DNA of 64,000 nucleotides from Brevibacterium sp. UCMA 11754 (GCF_021532275.1 NZ_JACBOT010000029.1:1-64000); one strand, 5' to 3'. Shown: positions 18,613 through 29,241, counted from the first letter of the stretch. The notes: a model not told the origin generated them from the letters alone. Numbers and translations are program-made.

Positions 18613-18681
18613 GAGTACTAGGTGACCGGCCCCGGCGAGGCCGGTGTGCGTCGTCGCGTGACCGGTCGGGTCACCGAAGGC

Positions 18682-19992
18682 TCAGCTGAACTGAGCGGAT
18701 TCGGTCGAACCGGCCAGAGCTGTCGTCGAGGACTCTGGGTTCAGCGCGGTCGAGACCAGGTCGAAGTATCCGGTTCCGACCTCACGCTGGTGCTTGGTTG
18801 CGGTGTAGCCGCGGCTCTCGGCAGCGAACTCTCGTTCCTGCAACTCGACGTACGAGGTCATCTGGTTGCGGGCGTAGCCGTGAGCCAGATCGAACATCGA
18901 GTAGTTGAGCGCGTGGAAGCCGGCCAGGGTGATGAACTGGAACTTGTAGCCCATGGCTCCCAGCTCACGCTGGAACTTCGCGATGGTGGCATCGTCGAGG
19001 TGCTTGCTCCAGTTGAACGACGGCGAGCAGTTGTAGGCCAGCATCTGGTCCGGGTACTCCGCATGGATGGCGTCCGCGAACTGCTTGGCAGCTTCGAGGT
19101 CCGGTGTGGAGGTCTCCATCCACAGCATGTCTGCGTAGGGAGCGAAGGACAGTCCGCGGGCGATGCCTGCTTCGATGCCGTTCGTGATCTTGTAGAAGCC
19201 TTCAGAGGTGCGCTCACCGGTGACGAAGCGCTGATCGCGCTCGTCGATGTCCGAGGTCATGAGCGTTGCCGCTTCTGCGTCGGTACGGGCGATGACGAGG
19301 CTGGGCACGTTCTCGACGTCGGCTGCGAGGCGAGCCGCGTTGAGGGTGCGGATGTGCTGCGAGGTCGGGACAAGGACCTTGCCGCCGAGGTGGCCGCACT
19401 TCTTCTCAGAACCGAGCTGATCCTCGAAGTGCACACCGGCTGCGCCGGAGGAGATCATCGAGCGCATGAGCTCGTAGACGTTGATCGAACCGCCGAAGCC
19501 TGCTTCTGCGTCGGCCACGATCGGTGCGAACCAGTCGTCGACGTTCTTCTTGCCTTCCGAGGTCTCGATCTGGTCGGCGCGCATCAGGGCGTTGTTGATG
19601 CGACGCACGACCTGTGGCACCGAGTTGGCCGGGTAGATCGACTGATCGGGGTAGGTCTGTCCGGCATTGTTCGCATCGGCGGCGACCTGCCAGCCGGAGA
19701 GGTAGATGGCGTTGAGGCCGGCCTTGACCTGCTCCACTGCCTGGTTGCCGGTCAGCGCACCGAGTGCGTTGACGTAGTCGCCGGACTTGATGTCGGTGGA
19801 GGCCACCTGGTTCCAGAGGCGCTCGGCACCGTGGCGAGCCAGCGTGTGCTCTTCGATCAGCGAACCGCGCAGTTTGACGACATCCTCGGGCTCGTAGTCA
19901 CGAGCAACTCCCGACCAGCGGGCATTGGTGGCCCAGTCGCGGCGGATGGCCTCAGCATCGTGCAAGTTGCTCTGCGTGGTGTTCTCAGTCAT
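18682..19992 (-). CDS. aceA: Isocitrate lyase (right arm)
   Basis: Intact 436-residue copy of 8020-9330 with the KKCGH catalytic loop. No differences in translation were seen. Confidence 0.93.
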   Translation of the reverse strand: MTENTTQSNLHDAEAIRRDWATNARWSGVARDYEPEDVVKLRGSLIEEHTLARHGAERLWNQVASTDIKSGDYVNALGALTGNQAVEQVKAGLNAIYLSGWQVAADANNAGQTYPDQSIYPANSVPQVVRRINNALMRADQIETSEGKKNVDDWFAPIVADAEAGFGGSINVYELMRSMISSGAAGVHFEDQLGSEKKCGHLGGKVLVPTSQHIRTLNAARLAADVENVPSLVIARTDAEAATLMTSDIDERDQRFVTGERTSEGFYKITNGIEAGIARGLSFAPYADMLWMETSTPDLEAAKQFADAIHAEYPDQMLAYNCSPSFNWSKHLDDATIAKFQRELGAMGYKFQFITLAGFHALNYSMFDLAHGYARNQMTSYVELQEREFAAESRGYTATKHQREVGTGYFDLVSTALNPESSTTALAGSTESAQFS

Positions 19993-20169
19993 TCTCATTC
20001 ACTCCTAGTCGTTCGGGGTTGGTGAGATCAGTCTGCCGTGACTGCAAGGGGGCCGATAGAGATTTCTCCGATGAATAATCGACTGTTTTCTGGTTTTAGA
20101 AATTCCGACGTTCTGTCATACTGATTTTCAGTGCATGTGAACCACGCCACGATATCGACTGGAGCCGCA

Positions 20170-21620
20170 ATGACAAGCAACGAGACCGATCTGAGGGATG
20201 CCGAGGCAGAAGCGGACACCCTGAGCATCGGCAGAAGAATCCGGTTTTTTCGCAAACAGCGCGGTCTGACCCTCACCGAGCTGGGCGAGAAAGTGGGGCG
20301 TGCAGCCTCCCAGATCTCGACGATTGAGAACGGCAAGCGAGAAACTTCTGTCACCCTGCTCAGTGCCATCGCGAAAGCCCTGCAGACCGAGGTCGCCGAG
20401 CTCATCGATCCCACGCCCGTCGATGGCAGACAGGCTCTTGAGCTTGAAGCCGAGCGCAATCAGGCCTCACCCATGTACTCGTCATTGGGTCTGCCGCAGG
20501 TGCGGATCAAGTCGCTGCCCCATGATGCCCTCGAAGCGATCGTGGGTCTGCAGCGGCAGTTGGGCCAGGTTCTCGAACGCCGTGCCGCGACTCCGGAAGA
20601 GGCTCGTCGGGCCAACCGGGAACTGCGCGAGCGGATGCGCGAGAAGAACAACTACTTCGCCGACCTGGAGGCCCAGGCCGCGGAGCTGCTGCGCCTGGCC
20701 GACTATGAGTCCGGCACCGTGTCACAGCGGCAGACGGCGATGATCGCGGAGAAGCTGGGCTTCAGCCTCCACTACGTCTCCGACCTGCCGAATTCGACCC
20801 GGTCGATCTCCGATACCGCGAACAACCGTCTCTACCTGCCCAACGCCGATGCCGCCGCGGATCCGCGCTCCCATCTCCTCACGAGCCTCGCCGCCCACGT
20901 CCTCGTCATGATTCCCCGAAGGACTTCAGCGAATTCCTCCAGCAGCGGGTCGAGGCGAACTATCTGGCCGCTGCGGTGCTGCTGCCGCAGAGCGCTGCCG
21001 TGCCGATGCTCGTGGAGGAGAAGCGCAAGCGTGAGATCTCGGTCGAGCACCTGCGCGATATGTTCGGAGTCAGCTACGAGATGGCCGCCCACCGGTTCAC
21101 GAACTTGGCCACCGAGCATCTGGGGCTGCCCGTGCACTTCATGAAGGTCCATCGCTCGGGCACGATCCACAAGGCGTACTCGAATGACGGCCTGCCCTAT
21201 CCGACCGACCCGCTCGGCGCCATCGAGGGACAGTTCGCGTGCAAACGGTTCACCTCTCGCACGGTGTTCCGGGTCGCCGACAGATTCAGCCCGTACTACC
21301 AGTACACGGACACCCCGGAGGGATCGTTCTGGTGCACCGCTCGCGTGCTCCCCGGCGGTGACTTCGCCATCAGCGTCGGCGTTCCGTTCGCCCACGTGAA
21401 GTGGTTCGAGGGACGGGAATCACCGATCCGTTCGAAGTCGGCCTGCCCGGATCCCGCCTGCTGCCGGCAGGCGCCGGAGGACCTCGCCGAGAAGTGGGAG
21501 AACCAGGCACTGCCCTCGGCGCAGATGCACGCATCCCTGCTCGCGGCTGTGCCCCCGGGCGCTGTCCCGGGTGTCGATGACACCGAGGTCTACGAGTTCC
21601 TCGAACGCCACTCCGGCTGA
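20170..21620 (+). pseudogene. ramB: RamB-type regulator, frameshifted copy (right arm)
   Basis: Copy of 6391-7842. One G is missing near 20904 (CCTCGTCATG for CCTCGGTCATG). The N-terminal HTH and middle remain in frame to AAHVL, and the rest (from GHDSPKDF onwards in the intact arm) lies in another frame down to the stop at 21620. Confidence 0.85.
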
Positions 21621-21695
21621 TTCGGACGAACCAACCGTGCGTGCCGGCTGAGGTCACCGAGCGTGCGTGCCGGCTGAGGTTACCGAGCGTTCGCC

Positions 21696-23318
21696 TCAGC
21701 CGTCCGCGTCGGCGGGGCCGTCGAGGACTCGGTTCGCGACACGTTCAGCCGTCGCCAGCGCCGAGGTGGCCCCTGACCTGGGGAGGCTTCTGACCATGGT
21801 GAGCCTGCCGCGCGTGGTCACGCGCAGTTCGTCCACGAGCGTGCCATCGGCGTCGATTGCCTGCGCGCGGATTCCGCGCGAGTCGGCTCGGACAGCCGTT
21901 GCGTCGATGGCAGGAACGAACTTTAGGATCTCCTCGACGAAGGCGGAGGTGCTCACGGCTGACTTGGCTCCGCGAGCGGCGGTCTTCGCTGTCTGCGCCG
22001 CGAACTTCCAGAATCCCTTGAAGCCGACTGTCGACCCCATATCGCCGAGGTTGAAGCCGTGCTTGTCATAGCGTTCGCGCCCCAGAGACACGATGGTGTT
22101 CGGCCCTAGGACCAGCTCACCGCTGATGCCTCTGACCACGGATCTCTCGGAGAACGGGGAGCTCGGATCGGGAACCGTGCTGATGATGCCCCGGACCACC
22201 TCGGCGGGGTTGTCGGTGGCGGGGTTGTCGATGGCGTAGTAGTCGCTGGTGAACGGGACGATGCGAGGCTCCTCGTCGAAGCCCGCCGCCGCTGCCAGAC
22301 GGTCGGCTTGGAGGCCGGCGCAGACGATGACGAGGTCGAACACCTCCGTGTCCTCGGGCCGGACCGCACGTTCGCGCTCGCGTCCGGCAGGTTCCCGGTG
22401 CTCGTCGCCACCGGTGTGCCGGGGCTCGTCCGCACCCGAGTGTCGAGACCGTCCCGAGGCGGGGTTGGAGAATCGTTCACTGAGGTTGCCGATCGTGTCT
22501 TCGACCTGTTTGAACCAGTCCTGAGAGCCGAAACGACTGCGCAGCTCGTCGCGGACGTCGATGACCGGTCCGGTGGTGTTATCGCCGCGATATGTCCGCG
22601 GAGCCTCGTGCACCTGATCGTCGATATCCCTGTCGGATTCTGCGGCGGAGTCAGCGTCGCGGACTGAAGCAGAACCCTCGGAGCCTGAAGCGGAGTCATC
22701 GCCGGAGCTATCGGGGCCGCCAGCGGGCTCGCTCTGCTCGGGCGCTGCCGTGCGCAGGCGCAGGCGAACCTCGTCGCTCATCACGTCGAAGCCGGTGACC
22801 TCCGTGCCTAAGCGGAACGTGCCGCCGGCAGCGCTGACATCGGAGGCGAGCGCCTCGGTCAGAGCCGTGAAATCGGTGACGGCCGTGTGCGGTGCGTAGA
22901 GCGCGAGGACGCCCCTGGCGTTGGGTTCGACCTCCAGCATCTGCTTACGATCGAGCAGCCGGACTCCCGGGATCGAGTTCGCTTCGGCCCGGGCGAGGAT
23001 CTCCTCAAGCCGGTCGGCCTCGTCCGTGTTCTGCGCAACGAGCAGCTGCCCGCACTCGCGGTAGGGGATGCCGCGTTCGGACACGAACGGGACCAGCAGC
23101 TCCACACCTCGGCGAGCGAGCTTCGCCTCCGGCGAACCCGGCTGCGCAGCGAGGTCGGGATCCACGACTCCCGATGTGTGCCCGCTCTGATGCGCGGCGA
23201 GGCGGTCTGCCTTGTCGAAGACGGTGACTTCGGCGGCGGGGAGCCTGCCGGTGAGCTCACGGGCGAGCGCCACTCCGACGATTCCGGCACCGACTATGGC
23301 CACTCGTGAAATACTCAT
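21696..23318 (-). CDS. LhgO-like FAD oxidoreductase with polar insertion (right arm)
   Basis: Intact 540-residue copy of 4693-6315. The roughly 135-residue polar insertion is present and identical, so it is not an arm-specific error. Confidence 0.75.
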   Translation of the reverse strand: MSISRVAIVGAGIVGVALARELTGRLPAAEVTVFDKADRLAAHQSGHTSGVVDPDLAAQPGSPEAKLARRGVELLVPFVSERGIPYRECGQLLVAQNTDEADRLEEILARAEANSIPGVRLLDRKQMLEVEPNARGVLALYAPHTAVTDFTALTEALASDVSAAGGTFRLGTEVTGFDVMSDEVRLRLRTAAPEQSEPAGGPDSSGDDSASGSEGSASVRDADSAAESDRDIDDQVHEAPRTYRGDNTTGPVIDVRDELRSRFGSQDWFKQVEDTIGNLSERFSNPASGRSRHSGADEPRHTGGDEHREPAGRERERAVRPEDTEVFDLVIVCAGLQADRLAAAAGFDEEPRIVPFTSDYYAIDNPATDNPAEVVRGIISTVPDPSSPFSERSVVRGISGELVLGPNTIVSLGRERYDKHGFNLGDMGSTVGFKGFWKFAAQTAKTAARGAKSAVSTSAFVEEILKFVPAIDATAVRADSRGIRAQAIDADGTLVDELRVTTRGRLTMVRSLPRSGATSALATAERVANRVLDGPADADG

Positions 23319-23355
23319 ACAGCAATCTTGGCACCGATCGCGGAGAAGGAGAAGG

Positions 23356-24576
23356 ATGTCGACGGCCCTGAACTGGACTGGCAAGGACGCCGCCTTCGCA
23401 CTCGGTCGACGGCTGATCTCTGCGGAGACTTCGGGCCGCCTCGGCGAGGGTCCGCACTTCCTTCGTGACGGCGACTCCTACGTCCCCACCGTCGATGAGA
23501 ACATGCTCGTCGTCGGGGACAATCTGCCGGCGCTGACCGGGCTGCTTGCCACACACCGGGGACGAATCAAGGTCATCTACATCGATCCGCCCTACAACAC
23601 GGGCAACGCGCTGGCGTATAAGGATCACGGGCATGATCACGCGAGCTGGCTGAACTTCATGACGCCGCGGCTGATGCTGGCGCGCGAACTCATGCGCGAG
23701 GACGGGGTGATCTTCATCCACCTCGACGATGGTGAGAGTGCCTGGGCGCAGCTGCTGGGGCATGAGATCTTCGGCGAGGATAATTCTCTGGGCACGCTCA
23801 TCCATCAGCGTGCCAAGGGCGGAGGCAACTCCCCCTCCTTCGTCCGCGGTCACGACTACGTCCATGTGTGGGCCAAATCCGCCGAACAAGTAGGTGCGTT
23901 CCTGACGGAGAAGAAGGCACCGGCGAAGCTCGAGATCATCGACGGCAGACGCATGCTCGTCGAAACCGATGTGCTCCGCGCCGGATTCGGCCGCTACGCT
24001 CGCGGCCAGGAACGTCGGCTCATGTACGAGGACATCCTCGAGGTCAAGGGCGCGAAGAAGCTCGCCGAGGTGGACGCGAAGTTGGGCACGGGAGAATATG
24101 TTCTGCGCGCCTGGGGTCCGACGGGCAAACATGCTGTGGTGCGGGTGACACCGGCGGAGAAGGCGAGCTCCAAGCTCTACTCGATCATCAAGGCCTTGGG
24201 AGGACAGAACGACCTCGAGGATCTCGGGCTGGGCGGGATCTTCAGCTATCCGAAGCCCGTCGAACTGGTCAAGACGCTCGTGGCCTCCCAGACCTTCTTC
24301 GACCCCGAAGCAATCGTCCTCGACTTCTTCGCCGGCTCCGGCACAACCGCGCAGGCGGTGATGGCTGCCAACCACCGCGACGCAGGCTCACGCACGTTCA
24401 TCCTCATCCAGACCCCGGAACCGCTGCAGACGAAGAATGCGCGCAGCCTCGTGGGCGCGGACTCCGAGGACGGCTTCCCCGAGATCAGCCGACTCACCGC
24501 AGAGCGGATCCGACGTGCCGCGAAACGCCACCACCCCGAGCTTCGCTTCACCGAAGTCGCGGTGGCCGAGCAGTGA
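23356..24576 (+). CDS. Site-specific DNA methyltransferase, beta class (right arm)
   Basis: Intact 406-residue copy of 3435-4655, with DPPYNTG before DFFAGSGTT. Start ATG 23356 follows GGAGAAGG. Confidence 0.85.
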   Translation: MSTALNWTGKDAAFALGRRLISAETSGRLGEGPHFLRDGDSYVPTVDENMLVVGDNLPALTGLLATHRGRIKVIYIDPPYNTGNALAYKDHGHDHASWLNFMTPRLMLARELMREDGVIFIHLDDGESAWAQLLGHEIFGEDNSLGTLIHQRAKGGGNSPSFVRGHDYVHVWAKSAEQVGAFLTEKKAPAKLEIIDGRRMLVETDVLRAGFGRYARGQERRLMYEDILEVKGAKKLAEVDAKLGTGEYVLRAWGPTGKHAVVRVTPAEKASSKLYSIIKALGGQNDLEDLGLGGIFSYPKPVELVKTLVASQTFFDPEAIVLDFFAGSGTTAQAVMAANHRDAGSRTFILIQTPEPLQTKNARSLVGADSEDGFPEISRLTAERIRRAAKRHHPELRFTEVAVAEQ

Positions 24577-24668
24577 ATTCTCATCAGCATCCTTGAGTCT
24601 CTCCTGGCGACGGTGTAGGAATGCATTAAGGCTGATCTGTCGGCAATGATTTCGAGAAGAGTGATCTT

Positions 24669-24875
24669 GTGCCCAACTACGTCTACCGATGCACCACCTG
24701 CGGCGACACCGAACAGGCCTTTCCGATGAGCAGGAAACCCGAGTCCGTGCCGTGCCCTGACTGCCACGGCACGGCCGAATCTGCGTTCACCTCCCCTCAC
24801 CTCGGTGCCGGTTCCGGGACTGCCTTCGGCGTCATCGACGCGACGAAGAAGACCGCAGACCAACCGACCCGGTGA
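24669..24875 (+). CDS. FmdB-family zinc-ribbon protein (right arm)
   Basis: Intact 68-residue copy of 3136-3342, with GTG start and two CxxC pairs. Confidence 0.8.
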   Translation: MPNYVYRCTTCGDTEQAFPMSRKPESVPCPDCHGTAESAFTSPHLGAGSGTAFGVIDATKKTADQPTR

Positions 24876-24960
24876 GAACTTCAGCGGAGATCCAGAATCG
24901 GATCGTAGGCTGAAGAACGACCGGTCATCGCCGCAAAAACCCTCTTCACAAGGAGCAATC

Positions 24961-25257
24961 TTGTCAATCGTCGCCATCAACACCCTCACCGTTCCCGAAG
25001 CCGCACGCGGTGAACTCGAGAAGCGCTTCGCGGCACGCAAGCACTCCGTCGACGGTTCGCCCGGCTTCGAGGGCTTCCAGCTGCTGCGTCCGGTCTCCGG
25101 CGGTGACCAGTACTTCGTCTACACCCAATGGGCCACCCGTGAGGACTTCGAGAATTGGCGCTCCGCCCGCAAGCCCTCACACGAAACCGGCGGCAAAGAA
25201 CCCGTCTCGGAACAAGCCAACCTTCTCGAGTTCGAGGTCGTCGACCTCGGCGACTGA
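24961..25257 (+). CDS. ABM-domain protein (right arm)
   Basis: Intact 98-residue copy of 2754-3050. The TTG start at 24961 follows AAGGAG by six bases. Confidence 0.75.
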   Translation: MSIVAINTLTVPEAARGELEKRFAARKHSVDGSPGFEGFQLLRPVSGGDQYFVYTQWATREDFENWRSARKPSHETGGKEPVSEQANLLEFEVVDLGD

Positions 25258-25862
25258 CATCTGCCGTCGACGGGGCAGCGGATCGCGCTCCAGCTGTCGC
25301 TGTCCTTGTCGAGTTCGCTGAAGGTCTCCACGTTCCGCGGTGTGCCGGCGATGTCCCAGGAACCGCCTCCATCGCGTTTGAAGGCGACGATCGTGACGCC
25401 GTATTCCGTACGCAGTCCCAGCGACCCCAGCGGCACGTCGGCGACTCGCACCGGCGGTGTGGTCCTGGCGAGGACGAAATTCTCATCGATGGGCAGGAAG
25501 TCCGAGATGTGTCCCTTGATGAGGTGCGCCAGGCGCCGACCCATGTCGTTCTCCGGACTGACCACCTTCTTGACCCCCAGCTGATGCAGGATCTCGGCGT
25601 GGGGTTCGGTGATGGCCTTGGCCCAGATGTGCCGATTGCCCAATTTGAGGATGCGTGAGGTGATGAGGATGCTCGCCTCGAGGTCGCTGCCCACTGCGAT
25701 GACGACACGGTCGACCTCCTCGGAGATGTCGATGCCGATGACCTCGACTCCGTGCTTGACGAGCCCCCTCGCCAGGGAGCCGCCGAACTCGAGACACGGC
25801 GAACTCAAAGGTCGAGTCCTTACCGGCACCACAGCCACTGGGTTGCCCGCCCTGCCGCCCAT
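25251..25862 (-). pseudogene. TrkA/KtrA-type subunit, internally deleted (right arm)
   Basis: Copy of 2149-2760 with the same three gaps: a broken Rossmann start, loss of about 40-45 residues after DISE, and a shortened TrkA-C end without a proper stop. Confidence 0.65.
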
Positions 25863-26001
25863 AGGCTCTGGCTGACAGCTCCCATTTGTTGGGTGATCGC
25901 ACCCGTGACCCTTTTGGAGATGGCGTTGAGATTACCGGCCGGAAACTCTCAGAATCCTGCTACTGTGCACAACAGCACAGTCGGGTGAAATGAGGGATGC
26001 G

Positions 26002-27456
26002 ATGTCGCAACAGCAGACAGAGGTCGAAGACCGGGGCCACGGCTTCGTCAAGGCGCTTGGCACGGTCGATGCACTATTCATCGGATTCGGAGCGATGATC
26101 GGCTTCGGCTGGGTCGTCCTCACCGGAGAATGGCTCAGCGGTGCCGGCACAATGGGTGCGATTCTCGCGTTCGTCGTCGGCGGCATCATCATGTGCTTCG
26201 TCGGCACGGTCTACTCCGAGATGGTCGCTGCCATGCCGCACGCTGGAGGTGAGCACAACTATCTCATCCGGGCGATGGGCCCCAAGGTCTCACTCTTCGG
26301 GTCCTGGGCGATCACCGGCGGCTACATCAGCGTCGTCATGTTCGAAGCAGTCGCAGTGCCGAAGACCGCCCTGTATCTGTTCCCGAACCTCGAACACTTC
26401 AAGCTGTGGACCATCGCCGAATTCGACGTCTACCTCACCTGGGCCCTCGTCGGGACCGTCACCGCGATCATCATCTCGTGGATCAACATCCGCGGCGTCA
26501 AGCTTGCCTCACTGGTGCAGACATTCGTCGTCTCATTCCTCGTCATCGTCGCCCTCCTCCTCCTGGCAGGTGGTCTCACCGGCGGAGAAGCTGCCAACAC
26601 CGAACCACTCTTCACCGGCGGCGGCGCAGGCTTCATCGCCGTGGTCGCTGTCGTGCCGTTCCTGTTCGTCGGCTTCGACGTCATCCCGCAGTCGGCGGAG
26701 GAGATCAAGCTCCCACCGGCAAAGATCGGGAAGCTCGTCGTTGCCTCAGTCTTCATGGCGATCGCGTTCTACATCATCATCATCTGGATGACCTCGCTGG
26801 CGATGCCGGCCTCCGAACTGGCCACCCACGACCTCGTCACGGCCGATGCGCTGGCGACGATGTTCAATTCCGCCTTCTGGGGCAAGCTCGTCATCGCCGG
26901 TGGGCTCGCCGGCATCATCACCTCGTGGAACGCGTTCCTCATGGGGTCGTCCCGCCTGATGTGGGCCATGGCCGTGGCCGGCATGATTCCTGCCTGGTTC
27001 GGCAAGCTGCACCCCAAGTACCGCACCCCCGTCAACTCGATCATCTTCATCGGAATCCTCTCCGCCCTGGCTCCGTTCCTCGGCTCAGCGGCCCTGGGCT
27101 GGATCGTCGACGCGGGTTCACCGGCAATCGTCATCGCCTACTTCCTCGTCAGCGTCGGGTTCATCATTCTGCGCAAGCGCGAACCTGCGATGGGCCGTCC
27201 CCTGCGCATCGGCGGCAAGGGCAACGGCGGCATGGTCATCGGCACCATCTCGGCCGTGCTCACCCTGGCGCTCTTCATCCTCTACCTGCCCATCACCCCG
27301 TTCTCCGCGCAGCTGGCGTGGCAGTCGTGGGCGATGTTCGGACTCTGGCTCGCCGTCGGCATCTTCTTCATGTTCCGCCTGCCCACCGGCGTCAAAGCAG
27401 GTCCCAACGCCGAAGACGAACTCCTGGCCAAGGTGAAGGCGCTGCGCAAGAAGTGA
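26002..27456 (+). CDS. APC-superfamily amino acid/amine permease (right arm, intact)
   Basis: A 484-residue membrane protein with about 12 hydrophobic segments. The first helix carries the APC signature GFGAMIGFGWVVLTGEWL, and VVPFLFVGFDVIPQSAEEIKLP matches the conserved helix 6-loop region of the superfamily. Start taken at ATG 26002, five bases after GAGGG; an upstream in-frame ATG at 25990 has no such site. Substrate cannot be read from the sequence. Its position beside the DmdA-like gene allows it to be the importer for that pathway, but a 480-base gap separates them. Confidence 0.85.
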   Translation: MSQQQTEVEDRGHGFVKALGTVDALFIGFGAMIGFGWVVLTGEWLSGAGTMGAILAFVVGGIIMCFVGTVYSEMVAAMPHAGGEHNYLIRAMGPKVSLFGSWAITGGYISVVMFEAVAVPKTALYLFPNLEHFKLWTIAEFDVYLTWALVGTVTAIIISWINIRGVKLASLVQTFVVSFLVIVALLLLAGGLTGGEAANTEPLFTGGGAGFIAVVAVVPFLFVGFDVIPQSAEEIKLPPAKIGKLVVASVFMAIAFYIIIIWMTSLAMPASELATHDLVTADALATMFNSAFWGKLVIAGGLAGIITSWNAFLMGSSRLMWAMAVAGMIPAWFGKLHPKYRTPVNSIIFIGILSALAPFLGSAALGWIVDAGSPAIVIAYFLVSVGFIILRKREPAMGRPLRIGGKGNGGMVIGTISAVLTLALFILYLPITPFSAQLAWQSWAMFGLWLAVGIFFMFRLPTGVKAGPNAEDELLAKVKALRKK

Positions 27457-27902
27457 CTCGGAGAGGGCCGCAGTGAGAATCGGCCGCAGTGAGAAGCGGC
27501 CTGCGACACGGAGGCTGAATCGCAGCAGCAGACACTTCACCGCTTCGTGAGAGCGCGGCCAAGACCATAGTGCGGCCATCGGAGACATCGACTTCGTTGC
27601 ACGCGTGTTGGTGGGCTCCACCTCACCGCAAGCCGCAAATCACCCCGCCGCAGATGTATGAATTGGCACGACCAGTGCCTCAGGTGAAACCAGCGGTTGC
27701 TATCGGCACCGCGAGAAGGCAGTAGCCGCGCGGGAAGTCTTTGGCTCTGCGGTGAGTAAGATGCCCAACTATGTTGAGCGAGATACCCAGCTGGGGGCGC
27801 AAGCGAGCGCGGCCACCGGCATATTGCACGGTGACCGCGCTCGGATCAGGGGAGCGGAACTCAGAGGCAGAGACCTCCCGCTATCCAGTCACTCGCCGCA
27901 GA
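27457..27902. other. Gene-free spacer (right arm)
   Basis: Mirror of 78-556. No gene, RNA or convincing terminator recognised. A weak open frame from the ATG at 27761 (MPNYVERDTQLGAQ) resembles nothing known to me. Confidence 0.5.
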
Positions 27903-27953
27903 TCAGACGGCGGCGTCGATCAGACGGCGGCGTCGATCAGACGGCGGCGTCGA
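27903..27953 (-). repeat. 17-bp tandem repeat, three copies, over the demethylase stop (right arm)
   Basis: TCAGACGGCGGCGTCGA three times, mirror of 61-111. The copy nearest the gene contains its stop codon. Confidence 0.9.
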
Positions 27954-29241
27954 GGCCGTTCATCTTCAGGCGTTCACGCTGGTTGGGGTTGACGCTTGGT
28001 CGGAACGGCATCTCCACCACCTCGGCGCGGACGGGCTCTCCCGGGGTGTCGGCGAAGGGCTCGGGCAGATGCACCCAGTATTCGGTGCCCAGCTCACTGG
28101 CGTCGACCGGTACATGGGCCATTGCGATATTGGCTTCGAGCTCCGGCGAATACCACGGTGAGGTCACGTAGCCGACCGCCTCACCGTCAGCGGTGGCGCT
28201 GACCAGCCAGAAGTCGGGGGCGTAGTCCGTGACCGGTTTGCCGCCGACCAACAGCCCCACAAGCTGAGTCCTGAACGGTGGGGTTCCGGCTGCGATCTGC
28301 TTACGAACAGCTTCGAGCCTCGCCTTGCCGATATAGTCGGCCTCCTTCTTCCGCGGCACCTGATAGGCGAGGTTGACCTGGAACGGGTAGGTCTCGAAGT
28401 CCATGTCCTGACCCCACGAGAGGATGCCTGCGGCGATCCTGCGGTGATGACTGGGAGCTACGACCCTGAGGTTGTAGGGAACGCCGGCTGCGAGCACCGC
28501 GTTCCACATGTCCTCGGCATACTTCGTCGAGTCCTTGAGGTAGATCTCGTAGCCCTTCTCCCCCGTGAACCCGGTCTGGGAGATGATGACATCGTGCCCG
28601 CCGACCTGGGCCTCCATGAGCCCGTAGCTGGGCAGGGTACGGCCCTCCTCACCGACGAGGTCGGCGATGACATCGACGGACTTGGGTCCCTGGACCTGCA
28701 CCGGCGAGACATCGATCTCGGCAATGGTGACATCGAATCCCTTGCCGACATTGACGCCCTGCAGCCAGAGCATGAGATCGGTGTCGGAGAGGCTGAACCA
28801 GAATTCGTCGATCGCCACCCGCAGCAGGATCGGGTCGTTGAGGATGCCTCCGGCCTCATTGCACAGGATCACATAGCGAGCGCGCATGACTGGGATCTTG
28901 GTCGCGTCACGGGTGATGACATAGTTCACGAACGCCTCGGCGTCGGGACCCTTGACCTGGATCTGACGTTCGACGGCGACGTTCCACAAGGTCACGTCGT
29001 TGACGAGGGACTGGTACTCGACCATCATCCCGCCGTCTTCGCGGGACACATAGCCGCGCGGATGGTACATCCGGTTGTAGATCGAGGCCCGCCAGCAGCC
29101 TTCCTGCATGGACAGCTCCCAGTACGGAGACTTCCGCACTCGGGTGTCGATGAGCATCTCGACCGGTGTGGGGCCTGATTGGCGTAGGTTGATTGGGACT
29201 TGCCTGTCGCTTTGGTCCACTGATGGAACGTTGTTGTCCAT
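27937..29241 (-). CDS. DmdA-like/GcvT-family tetrahydrofolate-dependent demethylase
   Basis: A 434-residue protein with GCV_T (roughly residues 40-320) and GCV_T_C folds. Segments resemble DMSP demethylase DmdA more than glycine-cleavage T protein: DVTLWNVAVERQIQVKGPDAEAF, NEAGGILNDPILLRV, FWFSLSDTDLMLWLQG, VQVQGPKSVDVI and AGILSWGQDMDFETYPF. Such enzymes move a methyl group from a substrate to THF, giving 5-methyl-THF. The divergent MetF would reoxidise that product. The actual methyl donor (DMSP, an N-methylated or O-methylated compound) is not determined. Start is ATG 29241, and an AT-rich palindrome lies upstream. The last 77 bases are duplicated in the left arm. Confidence 0.8.
   Translation of the reverse strand: MDNNVPSVDQSDRQVPINLRQSGPTPVEMLIDTRVRKSPYWELSMQEGCWRASIYNRMYHPRGYVSREDGGMMVEYQSLVNDVTLWNVAVERQIQVKGPDAEAFVNYVITRDATKIPVMRARYVILCNEAGGILNDPILLRVAIDEFWFSLSDTDLMLWLQGVNVGKGFDVTIAEIDVSPVQVQGPKSVDVIADLVGEEGRTLPSYGLMEAQVGGHDVIISQTGFTGEKGYEIYLKDSTKYAEDMWNAVLAAGVPYNLRVVAPSHHRRIAAGILSWGQDMDFETYPFQVNLAYQVPRKKEADYIGKARLEAVRKQIAAGTPPFRTQLVGLLVGGKPVTDYAPDFWLVSATADGEAVGYVTSPWYSPELEANIAMAHVPVDASELGTEYWVHLPEPFADTPGEPVRAEVVEMPFRPSVNPNQRERLKMNGLDAAV

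Larger units (their letters stand above)
1..28013. repeat. Giant inverted repeat (two arms of about 14 kb)
   Basis: Bases 1-13994 read as the reverse complement of 14020-28013. The coordinate sum of matching bases stays between 28011 and 28014 across the whole span, so only a handful of short indels separate the arms. Every gene in the left arm recurs in reverse in the right arm. The repeat stops being mirrored after 28013, because window base 1 is its partner. Whether it extends left of the window cannot be seen. Detected differences are short indels, for example at 346, 890-900, 9766, 10134, 16396 and 20904, denser near the centre. This is the pattern expected from unpolished long reads or a palindromic chimeric read, though a true duplication is possible. 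Confidence 0.97.

Noticed and set aside
1-28013. Composite transposon or integron explanation of the inverted repeat
   Set aside because: No transposase, target-site duplication or element ends flank or lie inside the arms, and the centre falls within a gene.
1-28013. Terminal inverted repeat of a linear chromosome with a hairpin end
   Set aside because: The centre is an ordinary coding segment without palindromic telomere repeats or a telomere-protein gene. Not fully excluded, but the indel pattern favours an artefact.
27752-28171. Open frame starting MSKMPNYVERDTQLG in the gene-free spacer
   Set aside because: It runs into the antisense of the DmdA-like gene, has no ribosome site worth noting and resembles no known protein.
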